DNA of 64,000 bases from the NCBI GenBank assembly GCA_017794925.1, contig CP051238.1:4513021-4577020 (forward strand), in the 5' to 3' direction. The DNA is from Aestuariibacter sp. Its GTDB lineage: Bacteria > Pseudomonadota > Gammaproteobacteria > Enterobacterales > Alteromonadaceae. The notes under the pieces are model-generated. The model was not told the DNA's origin and ran no database searches. It saw nothing but the letters and a program-made list of their open reading frames with translations. Below, piece by piece: positions 53,716-63,768 of this stretch (positions within the stretch are counted from its first letter, which is position 1; each line of letters begins with the position of its first letter). Made by a program: the position numbers and the translations under genes.

Positions 53716-56112
53716 ATGAAAAAAGCCGCTTACTTATATTTGGCATCCTGTATAGCCGCAAGCTTTCAGATCAGTGCTCAGGAACAAGACATTGAACAGG
53801 TCACCGTTTACGGTCAATCGCCCCTTAGTTTTGTGAGTGGATTAACGGAATACTCACCCGCCAGTCAGCATTTGGATGCCGATGCATTAGACGTTGAAAA
53901 TGGCAACTCGTTGGCCAGAATTCTGGACAATCAACTGGTCAGTGTGTCGATCAACGATGTGCAAAACAACCCGTTTCAGGCCGATCTCCAATACCGTGGA
54001 TTTACCGCCTCTCCCTTGCTGGGTCTGCCTCAGGGATTGTCGGTTTACTTAAACGGTACGCGTTTCAACGAACCTTTTGGTGATACCGTAAACTGGGATC
54101 TCCTTCCACCTTCAGCATTGGATTCTGTCACCCTGGTATCGGGTGCTAACCCGGTATTTGGTCAGAATACCCTGGGTGGGGCGCTCATTTTAAATACCAA
54201 AGACGGTTTTTCTTTCCCACACAATAAAGTCACCGTCATGGGCGGCGATTTTAGCCAGCGCGGCATCAACCTGGAATCAGGTGGCAACAATGGCGAGTGG
54301 GGCTATTACATTAATATCAACAAATACGAAGAAGACGGCTGGCGCGACTATTCGCCCAGCGATATTCAGCAAGGACTGGCAAACATTACCCACAAAGGTA
54401 AAGACAGCGCCACCCGCATCACGCTGGCTGTGAATGAAAACGATTTGATTGGTAACGGTGCCATTCCGATAGACTTGATCCCCCATGAAGGCCGGGCAAC
54501 CATTTATACACTGCCCGACCAAACCTTTACCAACCTGCGTTTCCTGAACCTGAACCACGAATGGAATCTGGACGACGACTTGGTATTGCGTCTGAACACC
54601 TACTATCGTGAAAACGAAATCGAAACCTACAACGGTGACGATAGTGACTACGAAGAATGCGATGTGGGCTATGGCGAAACCTTATGTGAAGAGGACGAAG
54701 AAGCTGAACTGTTTGAAGACGACGATGCAGAGGCTGCCACGCTCACAACGTCAGATGTTGACGATGACGACGAAGCATTCGAAGAAGATGACGCCGTTCA
54801 GTTTGTAGGTTTTGACCCGTTAGCGCCATTAGAAAATATCAGTGACGTTGACCCGGATACCCTGGATGGAACCGCTAATACCAGCTTTACTGATCAGAAA
54901 AGCTTTGGCTTCAGCGCCGAACTGGCGGGTAAAGCTGCCACAGGTTCAATGACACATCATTGGGTAGTTGGTCTGGGCATCGATACCGCTGATATTTCAT
55001 TTCGCAGTGATACCGAGTTCGCTGTTCTTGATAACGACACCGCAGAGAGCAGCCGTGGCGTTACCGGAATTGGCGTATTTGACGAAGGTTCTCGCGTGCG
55101 TCTGACTACCGATGTTCGCCACACCTATGCGTTTGTTAGCGATGTCATAGATCTTAACGACAACTGGCAAGTGGCTCTGGCTGCACGCTACAACAAGTCC
55201 ACTATTGATATGGTAGACGGCGTTGAAGTAGGCGAAGGCTCGCTAAACGGAAACCACGCATTTAACCGGTTTAATCCATCTGCAACGGCGCACTACCGTA
55301 CCGATGCCTATCACGCGTATGCGTCGTACAGCCAATCGTCACGTACACCGACGCCGGCAGAACTAAGCTGCGCCGACGAAGACGATCCCTGTAAACTGCC
55401 CAATGGTTTTGTGGCCGATCCGCCGCTGGAGCAGGTACGCACTGATACCCTTGAACTGGGTGCCAATATTACGCTGGAGAACGGCTTGATCCACGCCGCG
55501 GTGTATCGAAGTGAAAGCAAAGACGACATTATTTTCCAACAGGCCGGTGACCGCGCATCGGTGGGCTACTTTGTAAACGTAGACAAAACGCGCCGTCAGG
55601 GTGCTGAATTCAACGTGTTGCAGCAATGGGACGATCTGGAAGTGTCCGCCAACGTAAGTTATTTGCAGGCAACCTTTGAATCTGCCTTTGTATCGTTCAG
55701 CCCGCAAAATCCCATGGGACCGGGCCGCCAGGTAACGCCGGGCGACACTATTCCGGGTCAGCCTGAGTGGCTTGCAGGTGTGGAAGTGACTTATCCAATT
55801 TTAGAGAACCTGTATATAAGCGCGGATGTAGACTACGCGTCGGGCCAGTATTTCCGGGGCGACGAAGCCAACGAAAACCGCAAACTGGATGGTTATACGC
55901 TGGTTAACCTGAGTGCTACTTACGCTCACCCAAGCGGCATTACCGTTGGCCTGCGTCTGGAAAACGTGTTTGATACCGAGTTTGAAACCTTTGGTACCTA
56001 TGGCGAAGCCGACGAAGTGTTGGAAGGTATTTATGACGACATCGAATCGACAGAGTTTATTGGCCCAGGCCAACCCAGAACCTTAAGACTGTTTGCGTCT
56101 TATCAGTTCTAA
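53716..56112 (+). CDS. TonB-dependent receptor with acidic insertion
   Basis: A 798-residue outer-membrane receptor starting at MKKAAYLYLA with a Sec signal. The plug (QYRGFTASPLLGLPQGLSVY, SVTLVSGANPVFGQNTLGGA) and the barrel ending in LRLFASYQF are clear. At about residues 307-375 an insertion is roughly half Asp/Glu with two cysteines 11 apart (EECDVGYGETLCEED). This should be an external loop. No Fur box is present, so the ligand may not be a siderophore. An ATG at 53653 is also in frame but precedes the signal. A terminator follows. Confidence 0.92.
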   Translation: MKKAAYLYLASCIAASFQISAQEQDIEQVTVYGQSPLSFVSGLTEYSPASQHLDADALDVENGNSLARILDNQLVSVSINDVQNNPFQADLQYRGFTASPLLGLPQGLSVYLNGTRFNEPFGDTVNWDLLPPSALDSVTLVSGANPVFGQNTLGGALILNTKDGFSFPHNKVTVMGGDFSQRGINLESGGNNGEWGYYININKYEEDGWRDYSPSDIQQGLANITHKGKDSATRITLAVNENDLIGNGAIPIDLIPHEGRATIYTLPDQTFTNLRFLNLNHEWNLDDDLVLRLNTYYRENEIETYNGDDSDYEECDVGYGETLCEEDEEAELFEDDDAEAATLTTSDVDDDDEAFEEDDAVQFVGFDPLAPLENISDVDPDTLDGTANTSFTDQKSFGFSAELAGKAATGSMTHHWVVGLGIDTADISFRSDTEFAVLDNDTAESSRGVTGIGVFDEGSRVRLTTDVRHTYAFVSDVIDLNDNWQVALAARYNKSTIDMVDGVEVGEGSLNGNHAFNRFNPSATAHYRTDAYHAYASYSQSSRTPTPAELSCADEDDPCKLPNGFVADPPLEQVRTDTLELGANITLENGLIHAAVYRSESKDDIIFQQAGDRASVGYFVNVDKTRRQGAEFNVLQQWDDLEVSANVSYLQATFESAFVSFSPQNPMGPGRQVTPGDTIPGQPEWLAGVEVTYPILENLYISADVDYASGQYFRGDEANENRKLDGYTLVNLSATYAHPSGITVGLRLENVFDTEFETFGTYGEADEVLEGIYDDIESTEFIGPGQPRTLRLFASYQF

Positions 56113-56140
56113 TTCTCTTCAGCAGAAATGTAATAATCAT

Positions 56141-56170
56141 AAAAAAGGAGGCCATCAAAGCCTCCATTTT
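56141..56170. terminator. Terminator between receptor and valS
   Basis: The stem GGAGGC/GCCTCC with a 7-base loop is flanked by AAAAAA on the left and ATTTTG on the right, so it can act on both converging genes. Confidence 0.8.
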
Positions 56171-56198
56171 GTTATATCACGACGGATCACACTGAGAA

Positions 56199-58985
56199 CT
56201 AAAGCGCAGCAATCGTGTCGCGCTGAGCTGATAACTTAGCCAGTTGTGACTCTGCATCGGCCAGCTTGGCGCGCTCTTTCTCAATAACCGCTTCAGGTGC
56301 ATTGCTCACGAATTTCTCGTTAGACAACTTGCCTTTGGTGCGGGCGGCGTCTTTTTCGATTTTCTCCATGGCTTTGCTGATACGCGCTAACTCGGCGTCT
56401 TTGTCGATTAAGCCCGCCATTGGGATCAGGATTTCCATTTCCCCAACCAGCGCGGCAGCACTTGCGGGCGCTTCTTCACCTTGCGCGAGCATAGTCACAC
56501 CCTCAAGGCGAGCCAGACGGTCGATAAAGGTACGTGAAATACCCAGGCGACGCTCGTCTTCTTCACTGGCGTTACGCAGCAATACCGACAGCGGCTTACT
56601 AGGCGCAATATCCATTTCACCGCGGATATTACGAATGCCTACAATAAAGCGCTTCACCCACTCAATGTCAGCTAATACCTGCTCGTCTTGCTTGCTGGTA
56701 TCTACGGTTGGGAATGGCTGAACCATGATGCTGTCGCCGTCTTTAACTTCCAGTGCACTTAATGGAGCAACGCGTTCCCAAATGGTTTCGGTAATAAACG
56801 GCATTAATGGATGCAGCAAGCGCAACAGGCTTTCCAGTACGTTAATTAACGTATGGCGTGTACCGCGCTTTTCTGCGTCAGAGGCTTCATCGTTATTCAG
56901 TACCGGTTTGGTTAATTCCAGGTACCAGTCACAGAACTGGTTCCAGGTAAACTCGTACACTGTTTGCGCAGCGATGTCGAAACGGTACTCGCTGATGGCT
57001 TTTTCAAATTCCGCCAGCGTTTGTTGGAACTGTGCCCAAATCCAGCGATCTGCCAGACTCAGCACCAATTCACCGCCATCGCGACCGGTATCTTCAGTTT
57101 CGGTGTTCATTAAAACGAAACGTGACGCGTTCCAGATCTTGTTACAAAAGTTACGGTAGCCTTCTACCCGGCCCATATCGAAATTGATATCGCGGCTGGT
57201 AGACGCCATTGCAGCAAAGGTAAACCGCAACGCGTCGGTACCATAAGCGTGAATGCCGTCCGGGAACTGTTTGCGCGTGCGCTTTTCAATTTTGGCTGCC
57301 AACTGCGGCTGCATCATACCCGAGGTACGTTTAGCAACCAGTGACTCCAGATCAATACCGTCGATCAGATCGATTGGGTCCAGTACGTTACCTTTCGACT
57401 TCGACATCTTGTCGCCGCTTTCATCGCGGATCAGACCGGTAATATAGATATCTTTAAACGGGATCTTGCCGGTAAAACGCTTGGTCATCATGATCATTCT
57501 GGCAACCCAGAAGAAGATGATGTCAAAGCCGGTTACCAATACCGAAGACGGTACAAAGGTTTCCAGCTCAGGTGTTTTATCCGGCCAGCCCATGGTGGCA
57601 AATGGCCACAGTGCCGACGAGAACCAGGTATCGAGTACGTCTTCGTCCTGACGCAGCACGACGCTGTCGTCCAGACCATTTTTGCTGCGTACTTCGGCTT
57701 CGTCGCGACCAACATAAATGTTGCCGCTGTCGTCATACCATGCAGGAATGCGGTGACCCCACCACAGCTGACGCGAAATACACCAATCCTGGATGTTGTG
57801 CATCCACTGGTAATAAGTCTTGCTCCAGTTTTCCGGCACAAAACGAATTTCACCGCTTTCCACTGCTTCGATTGCAGGCTTCGCCAGTTCTTCAATGGCT
57901 ACATACCACTGATCAGTCAGGTACGGCTCAATAACAGCACCGGTGCGGTCGCCGCGCGGTACTTTTAACTTGTGATCATCGATTTTAACCAGTACGCCAT
58001 CTTGTTCCAGCTGTTCCACAATGGCTTTACGCGCGTCAAAGCGATCCAAGCCGCGGTAAGCTTCCGGTGCTTCGTCGTTCACTTTCGCATCTGGCGTGAA
58101 GATGTTGATCATAGGCAGGTTATGACGCTTGCCCATGTCGTAGTCGTTGAAGTCGTGCGCAGGGGTGATTTTCACGCAACCTGTGCCGAATTCCGGATCA
58201 ACGTAATCGTCGGCAATAATTGGAATTAAACGGCCGGTAATAGGCAGCTTAATTTCTTTACCAATGTAGTCCTGATAGCGCTCGTCATCCGGATGTACCG
58301 CAACAGCGGTGTCACCCAGCATGGTTTCCGGGCGCGTAGTAGCAACCACGATGCTGCCACTGCCGTCGGCCAGTGGATAACGCATGTGCCACATGTGACC
58401 GGCTTCTTCTTCGTTCAGTACTTCCAGATCAGATACCGCTGTGTGCAATACCGGATCCCAGTTTACCAGGCGTTTGCCGCGGTAAATCAGGCCGTCTTCA
58501 TGCAGTTTTACAAAGACTTCGGTTACCGCTTTAGACAGGTTTTCGTCCATGGTGAACACTTCGCGATCCCAGTCCGGCGACGTCCCTAAACGGCGCATCT
58601 GGCTGGTGATGGTGCCACCCGAGTGCTCTTTCCACTCCCAGATTTTATCGACAAAGGCTTCGCGCCCCAGGTCGTGACGGGTTTTACCCAGTGCATTCAA
58701 CTGGCGTTCAACCACCATTTGCGTTGCGATACCAGCGTGGTCGGTACCTACCTGCCATAAAGTGTTGTCGCCTTTCATGCGGTGATAACGGGTAAGCACG
58801 TCCATAATGGTTTGCTGGAAGCCGTGACCCATGTGCAGGCTACCGGTTACGTTTGGCGGTGGCAGTAAAATACAATACGGTTCTTGCGCGGGATCGCCTG
58901 AGGCCTTGGCTTTAAACAGTCCGTCGTTTTCCCAGCGTTGGTAACATTGCTGTTCAATGGAATGGGGTTCGTAGGTTTTGTCCAT
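56199..58985 (-). CDS. valS: Valine--tRNA ligase
   Basis: A 928-residue class I synthetase from the ATG at 58985. It has the HIGH-type motif NVTGSLHMGH, the KMSKS motif GDKMSKSKGN, editing-domain sequences (TTRPETMLGDTAVAVHP), and a C-terminal coiled coil (KAMEKIEKDAARTKGKL). It charges tRNA-Val. A TTG at 58997 is in frame but not needed. holC lies 25 bp upstream in transcription order, as in E. coli. Confidence 0.98.
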   Translation of the reverse strand: MDKTYEPHSIEQQCYQRWENDGLFKAKASGDPAQEPYCILLPPPNVTGSLHMGHGFQQTIMDVLTRYHRMKGDNTLWQVGTDHAGIATQMVVERQLNALGKTRHDLGREAFVDKIWEWKEHSGGTITSQMRRLGTSPDWDREVFTMDENLSKAVTEVFVKLHEDGLIYRGKRLVNWDPVLHTAVSDLEVLNEEEAGHMWHMRYPLADGSGSIVVATTRPETMLGDTAVAVHPDDERYQDYIGKEIKLPITGRLIPIIADDYVDPEFGTGCVKITPAHDFNDYDMGKRHNLPMINIFTPDAKVNDEAPEAYRGLDRFDARKAIVEQLEQDGVLVKIDDHKLKVPRGDRTGAVIEPYLTDQWYVAIEELAKPAIEAVESGEIRFVPENWSKTYYQWMHNIQDWCISRQLWWGHRIPAWYDDSGNIYVGRDEAEVRSKNGLDDSVVLRQDEDVLDTWFSSALWPFATMGWPDKTPELETFVPSSVLVTGFDIIFFWVARMIMMTKRFTGKIPFKDIYITGLIRDESGDKMSKSKGNVLDPIDLIDGIDLESLVAKRTSGMMQPQLAAKIEKRTRKQFPDGIHAYGTDALRFTFAAMASTSRDINFDMGRVEGYRNFCNKIWNASRFVLMNTETEDTGRDGGELVLSLADRWIWAQFQQTLAEFEKAISEYRFDIAAQTVYEFTWNQFCDWYLELTKPVLNNDEASDAEKRGTRHTLINVLESLLRLLHPLMPFITETIWERVAPLSALEVKDGDSIMVQPFPTVDTSKQDEQVLADIEWVKRFIVGIRNIRGEMDIAPSKPLSVLLRNASEEDERRLGISRTFIDRLARLEGVTMLAQGEEAPASAAALVGEMEILIPMAGLIDKDAELARISKAMEKIEKDAARTKGKLSNEKFVSNAPEAVIEKERAKLADAESQLAKLSAQRDTIAAL

Positions 58986-59009
58986 GGAGAGTCTCAAAGA
59001 ATACCTGTG

Positions 59010-59465
59010 TTAAGCCGGTAAAAACTGCATTTGGCAGCCGGCTTGTTGAAAATATTTATAGCGTTGTCGGGCTTGCTGCTTAGCAGCCTCTTCTACCGGC
59101 ACAAAATCAACAATTTGCTGGAACTGATTGAATTGATTCACCAGTTGACCACTCACGTTGATCAGGCAGGGCCGGCGGGGTAATTGTTGTGCCTGCCAGA
59201 CGATTTCCACCGGTGCACCACCGGGCGGACCTTCGCCAGCAAGATTGTGCGGCACAAAACGCGCCGCGGGTAGTTGCCATAACAGCTCATCTACCGCTTC
59301 AGCCTGGGCCTTGTCGGCGCACAGTACCACACTCTTCTGCCGGTTGGCATAGAGTTCAGCGGTTAATTCGCAGGCTTTCGCGCACAGGGCAGACACTGCC
59401 GCGCCGCCATCGGGCGACACGGTTTCTTCTGTTAGCGCGTAAAATCGAACAGCGGGCACGGGCAA
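59010..59465 (-). CDS. holC: DNA polymerase III chi subunit HolC
   Basis: A 151-residue protein that links SSB to the clamp loader through the psi subunit. VRFYALTEET near the start, LLWQLPAARFVPHNLAGEG and INVSGQLVNQFNQFQQIVDFV are typical of chi. TTG 59465 abuts the pepA stop, and GTG 59459 is also possible and gives a family-like N-terminus. The order pepA-holC-valS is conserved in gammaproteobacteria. Confidence 0.93.
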   Translation of the reverse strand: MPVPAVRFYALTEETVSPDGGAAVSALCAKACELTAELYANRQKSVVLCADKAQAEAVDELLWQLPAARFVPHNLAGEGPPGGAPVEIVWQAQQLPRRPCLINVSGQLVNQFNQFQQIVDFVPVEEAAKQQARQRYKYFQQAGCQMQFLPA

Positions 59466-60971
59466 TTAGTCCTCTTGCGCCAAACCAGCGCGATTCATTA
59501 GGAACTGCGCAAGCATTGGCACTGGGCGACCCGTTGCGCCTTTGTTCTTACCGCTGTTCCAGGCGGTACCGGCAATGTCCAGGTGCGCCCAGTTGTACTT
59601 TTTAGTGAAACGCGACAAGAAACAACCCGCTGTAATAGACCCGGCCGGACGACCACCGAGGTTGGTCATGTCTGCAAACGGGCTTTCCAATTGTTCCTGG
59701 TAATCGTCCCACAAAGGTAAACGCCAGGCGCGGTCAGATGCCTGCTCAGAGGCATTCAACAGCTCGTGTGCCAACGGGTTGTGCGTGCTCATTAAGCCGG
59801 TGGCGTGTTTACCCAAAGCGATGATACAGGCACCGGTTAACGTCGCTACGTCGATTACCGTATCCGGGTCGAATCGCTCTACGTAAGTCAGCGCGTCACA
59901 TAATACCAAACGGCCTTCGGCGTCGGTATTCAGCACTTCTACGGTTTGTCCTGACATGGTGGTCAGAATGTCACCCGGACGATATGACTTACCGTCAGGC
60001 ATGTTTTCACAGCCAGCCAGCACGCCAATAACGTTAACCGGCAGGTTTAACGCTGCAACCGTGTGCATAACACCCAGTACCGATGCGGCACCACCCATGT
60101 CGTATTTCATTTCGTCCATGCCTTCGCCAGGCTTCAATGAAATACCACCCGAGTCAAAGGTCAGGCCTTTACCTACCAGCACCAATGGCTGCTGATCTGG
60201 CTCACCGCCTTTGTGATGGATAATACTCATGAGTGATTCATTTTCAGAGCCACGACCTACCGCCAGGTATGAGTTCATACCCAGATCTGCCATGTTTGCT
60301 TCGTTAACGCATTCAACGTCAACAGAGTCATACTCTGCGGCCAGTTGCTGGGCCTGATCCCACAAGTAGGCAGGGTTACAAATGTTAGGCGGCATGTTGG
60401 CAACGTCTTTGGTGACTTTCATACCCTTGGCAATCGCCAGGCCATGTTCTACCGCTTTTTCGCCAACGGTTAGTTCGCGACGGGTAGGTACGTTGAATAC
60501 AATTTTACGCAACGGACGGCGCGGCTCGCCTTTTTTGCTTTTTAACTGCAGGAAGGTGTACAGGGTGTCCTGAGTCGTTTCTACTGCCTGACGGACTTTC
60601 CAGTAAGTATCACGACCTTTTACATGCAGTTCAGTCAGGAAACATACGGCTTCCATAGAGCCGGTTTCGTTTAGTGTCTGAATAGTTTTCGCAATGATTT
60701 GCTTGTATTGACGCTCATCGAGTTCACGCTCTTTACCACATCCAACCAATAACACGCGCTCGCTAAGCACGTTAGGAACGTGGTGCAACAACAGCATTTG
60801 GCCGGCTTTGCCTTCCAGGTCGCCGCGGCGCAGCAGGTTACTGATATAACCTTCACTGATCTCATCAAGCTGCTCAGCCACGCCTGAAAGGCGTCGTGGC
60901 TCGTACACCCCAACAACAATACAGGCACTGCGTTGTTTTTCGGGACTGCCGCTTTTTACGTTAAACTCCAT
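59466..60971 (-). CDS. pepA: Leucyl aminopeptidase PepA
   Basis: A 501-residue M17 aminopeptidase. The catalytic domain has VGKGLTFDSGGISLKPGEGM (metal-binding Lys and Asp) and the signature NTDAEGRLVL. The N-terminal macro-like domain is about 165 residues. It is a hexameric di-metal enzyme that releases N-terminal leucine and other residues; PepA also binds DNA in E. coli. It is first in pepA-holC-valS and divergent from lptF. Confidence 0.97.
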   Translation of the reverse strand: MEFNVKSGSPEKQRSACIVVGVYEPRRLSGVAEQLDEISEGYISNLLRRGDLEGKAGQMLLLHHVPNVLSERVLLVGCGKERELDERQYKQIIAKTIQTLNETGSMEAVCFLTELHVKGRDTYWKVRQAVETTQDTLYTFLQLKSKKGEPRRPLRKIVFNVPTRRELTVGEKAVEHGLAIAKGMKVTKDVANMPPNICNPAYLWDQAQQLAAEYDSVDVECVNEANMADLGMNSYLAVGRGSENESLMSIIHHKGGEPDQQPLVLVGKGLTFDSGGISLKPGEGMDEMKYDMGGAASVLGVMHTVAALNLPVNVIGVLAGCENMPDGKSYRPGDILTTMSGQTVEVLNTDAEGRLVLCDALTYVERFDPDTVIDVATLTGACIIALGKHATGLMSTHNPLAHELLNASEQASDRAWRLPLWDDYQEQLESPFADMTNLGGRPAGSITAGCFLSRFTKKYNWAHLDIAGTAWNSGKNKGATGRPVPMLAQFLMNRAGLAQED

Positions 60972-61223
60972 GATGTCACCTCAATTTTTATCTGTCTGTT
61001 GCCCCGGCATAAAATTCACATGCCGTTTTGCCGCGCTTATGGTTTAATACCGCAGCAAAATGTCTTACTGCGTGGGTGCGTTTATGTCGATAATACAACG
61101 TTCAGGCAATCGCACCTGCCGGAGCCAAGGGTTAGTTATACTGGCAAAACATGTAAAAATGGTAAGTTTACTCAAAATTATAGCTGCTTTCACTAAAATT
61201 CCGACTTTTAGCATAGGCCATAA

Positions 61224-62321
61224 ATGCTGATATTCCGCTATTTACTTAAGGAAACGCTGAAGTCTCAGGTTGCCATTTTTCTTATTCTAATGGCAATTTT
61301 TATTACCTTGCGATTTGTTAAAGTGCTGGGGGACGCCTCTGAGGGTGATATTCCTGCCAGTCTGGTAATTGGATTCCTGTCGCTGTACGCCCCTATCCTC
61401 GCTTCTCTGGTGATCCCCATTAGTGCCTTTTTGGGCATTATGATGGCTTATGGTCGCTTATACGTAGACAGCGAAATGACCGTGATGCGCGCCTGTGGCA
61501 TCAGCGAATGGTACGTCACCCGGGTAATGTTATTCCTGTCGGTGCTGATCATGATATTCACCGGATTCGTGACACTCTATCTTGCCCCTACGGCAGCCCA
61601 AAGCGAATACAACTTGCGCGAGCAAGCCAAGGCAGAGGCTGGATTCAGTGCCATAATCCCTGGACGATTCCAGGAAACGGGCAACCAGGAAGCCGTAATA
61701 TTCGTGCATGATGTAGGAAGTGACGACTCACTTCAAAAAGTATTCCTGGCACGACAACAGGCCAACGATGAAACCCAGGTACGCGTAGTTTATGCTCAAC
61801 GAGGCACCATCAGCAAAGAAGCAGACGGCACTCGCCAGCTTATTCTGAACAATGGAAACCAATATGAAGGTGAGCACCGTCGACGGGATTTCCGCGTGGT
61901 GAACTTCGACGAATACCAGGTGCAAATTGACGACCCGGAACAACAGGTTTCGCGCAAAAAAGTATCGGTACTGTCGACTGCGGAATTACTTCAGGATGAC
62001 TCTATTGAAGCCATCGCCGAACTCCAATGGCGTATTGCCATACCATTGTCGATTCCGTTTTTAGTGCTGATTGCCGTTCCGTTAAGTGCGGTTGATCCGC
62101 GTCAGGGACGGTTTGGGAAAATGTTCCCCGCTATTCTGTTATACCTTGGTTACTTTATGCTGCTACTGGCAAGCCGACGGGTACTGGAAGATGGCAAAAT
62201 GCCCGTTCAACTTGGATTATGGTGGGTACACGGCATTATGCTAATGATTGGCGTAACCCTACTCTCAAGAGACCGTAAGTTTGGAACCGAATTACGCGCA
62301 AAATTGTGGAGGAAAACCTAG
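61224..62321 (+). CDS. lptF: LPS export permease LptF
   Basis: A 365-residue permease of the LptB2FG complex that extracts LPS from the inner membrane. The N-terminus LIFRYLLKETLKSQVAIFLI and the helix groups at about 10-125 and 270-360 frame a periplasmic beta-jellyroll domain, as in the family. Its stop codon shares a base with the lptG start. The 252-bp divergent space to pepA is the shared control region; no clear operator was seen there. Confidence 0.95.
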   Translation: MLIFRYLLKETLKSQVAIFLILMAIFITLRFVKVLGDASEGDIPASLVIGFLSLYAPILASLVIPISAFLGIMMAYGRLYVDSEMTVMRACGISEWYVTRVMLFLSVLIMIFTGFVTLYLAPTAAQSEYNLREQAKAEAGFSAIIPGRFQETGNQEAVIFVHDVGSDDSLQKVFLARQQANDETQVRVVYAQRGTISKEADGTRQLILNNGNQYEGEHRRRDFRVVNFDEYQVQIDDPEQQVSRKKVSVLSTAELLQDDSIEAIAELQWRIAIPLSIPFLVLIAVPLSAVDPRQGRFGKMFPAILLYLGYFMLLLASRRVLEDGKMPVQLGLWWVHGIMLMIGVTLLSRDRKFGTELRAKLWRKT

Positions 62322-63382
62322 TGTTTAAAATCCTCGATTTATACATTGCCCGCACGTTGCTCGGTACTGTCACTGTCACCCTGTCAGTTTTAATTGGCTT
62401 AAGCGCGCTGATCAAATTTGTAGAGCAACTTCGCAAAGTAGGCGAAGGTAACTATGACATGCTGGCTGCCGTGGTTTACGTACTACTGAGCCTTCCCAGA
62501 GACCTCGAGCAATTTTTCCCGATGGCAGTATTGCTAGGCGGCCTGATAGGCATGGGCCTGTTAGCCAGCAACAGCGAACTGGTTATCATGCAGGCAGCCG
62601 GACTCAGCCGCTGGAACATTATTACCTCAGCCATGAAATCCGCGGTGGTTATGATCATTGTGGTCATGGCCGTGGGTGAATGGGTAACACCAGTCAGTGA
62701 GTCCCGGGCCAAAGAACTCCGTGCAGAGGCAATTACCGGCGGCTCCTTGTTCTCCTCCGAGAAGCTCGTATGGGCAAAAGATGGCGATGCCTTTGTGAGT
62801 ATCGGGCAGGTTATCAGCCGTGATTCATTGCAGGATATCAGCATTTATCGCTTCAACGATGCGTTACAACTAGCCAGCACCACCTACGCCAGCGGCGGCT
62901 TTTACAAGCAAAATGGCTGGACGCTGACTAACGTTACCCACACTAACTTCACCGAAGAGAAAATTAATACTGAAGCGCTGCCAACCTGGCGCTGGAGCTC
63001 TACCCTCACCCCCGACAAACTGGGGATCGTATCGGTTAAGCCAGAAGCATTATCCATTCGCGGACTGGACGATTACATTACTTATCGCATTAATAATGAG
63101 CAGGATACCAGCCGTTACGAACTGGCATTGTGGCGCAAGCTACTCCAGCCAATAACCGTCTGTGTGATGTTGTTAATGGCGCTGTCGTTTATCTTCGGGC
63201 CGCTTCGAAGCGTTACCATGGGCGCGCGAATCATAATGGGTGTATTAACCGGGTTCGGCTTTTTTATCACAAACGAAGTATTTGGCCCGCTTAGCCTGGT
63301 TTACAATATTCCGCCTGTACTAGGTGCTATTTTGCCAAGCTTGTTATTTGCCGGTATCGCGACCCTATTACTGTCGCGCTAG
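62321..63382 (+). CDS. lptG: LPS export permease LptG
   Basis: A 353-residue partner of LptF. ILDLYIARTLLGTVTVTLSV, FFPMAVLLGGLIGMGLLASN, and the C-terminal LSFIFGPLRSVTMGARI are typical. GTG 62321 is the chosen start: GGAGG lies 8 bp before it and it overlaps the lptF TAG by one base. An in-frame GTG 15 bp upstream lies inside lptF without advantage. The periplasmic domain is at about 125-270. Confidence 0.95.
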   Translation: MFKILDLYIARTLLGTVTVTLSVLIGLSALIKFVEQLRKVGEGNYDMLAAVVYVLLSLPRDLEQFFPMAVLLGGLIGMGLLASNSELVIMQAAGLSRWNIITSAMKSAVVMIIVVMAVGEWVTPVSESRAKELRAEAITGGSLFSSEKLVWAKDGDAFVSIGQVISRDSLQDISIYRFNDALQLASTTYASGGFYKQNGWTLTNVTHTNFTEEKINTEALPTWRWSSTLTPDKLGIVSVKPEALSIRGLDDYITYRINNEQDTSRYELALWRKLLQPITVCVMLLMALSFIFGPLRSVTMGARIIMGVLTGFGFFITNEVFGPLSLVYNIPPVLGAILPSLLFAGIATLLLSR

Positions 63383-63404
63383 AAGACAGCAAGGATGTTT
63401 AACT

Positions 63405-63746
63405 ATGAAATGGATGATACTTTTAGCCGCGATTTTTAGCGTTAATGCCAGCGCCAGTACTCTGGATGAAATAAATCACCTTTTGGCCTTTGTGAAAGAC
63501 ACGAATTGCACCTATGAGCGCAATGGGAAGAGCCATACAGGTGTCGAAGCTGTAGAGCATATTCGTAAAAAATACGATTACTTTTCGGATGACATTGAAA
63601 CAGCAGAAGACTTTATTAAGTTTGCCGCCACTAAAAGTAAGATGTCAGGCAAATACTACCTGGTTCACTGCCCTTCACAACCCTCGGTGAAAAGTAAAGA
63701 CTGGCTGTTAACAGAGCTGGCCAACTATCGTAATTTAGCAAAGTAG
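63405..63746 (+). CDS. DUF5329-like (YfeK-type) small periplasmic protein
   Basis: A 113-residue protein from ATG 63405 with AAGGA 9 bp upstream. A Sec signal (MKWMILLAAIFSVNASA) precedes a domain with TNCTYERNGKSHTGVEAVEHI, KYDYFSDDIETAEDFI and YYLVHCP, which fits DUF5329. The two cysteines may form a disulfide. The function is unknown. It follows lptG by 22 bp. Confidence 0.8.
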   Translation: MKWMILLAAIFSVNASASTLDEINHLLAFVKDTNCTYERNGKSHTGVEAVEHIRKKYDYFSDDIETAEDFIKFAATKSKMSGKYYLVHCPSQPSVKSKDWLLTELANYRNLAK

Positions 63747-63768
63747 CACAGCGCTGGTTACCCGGACG

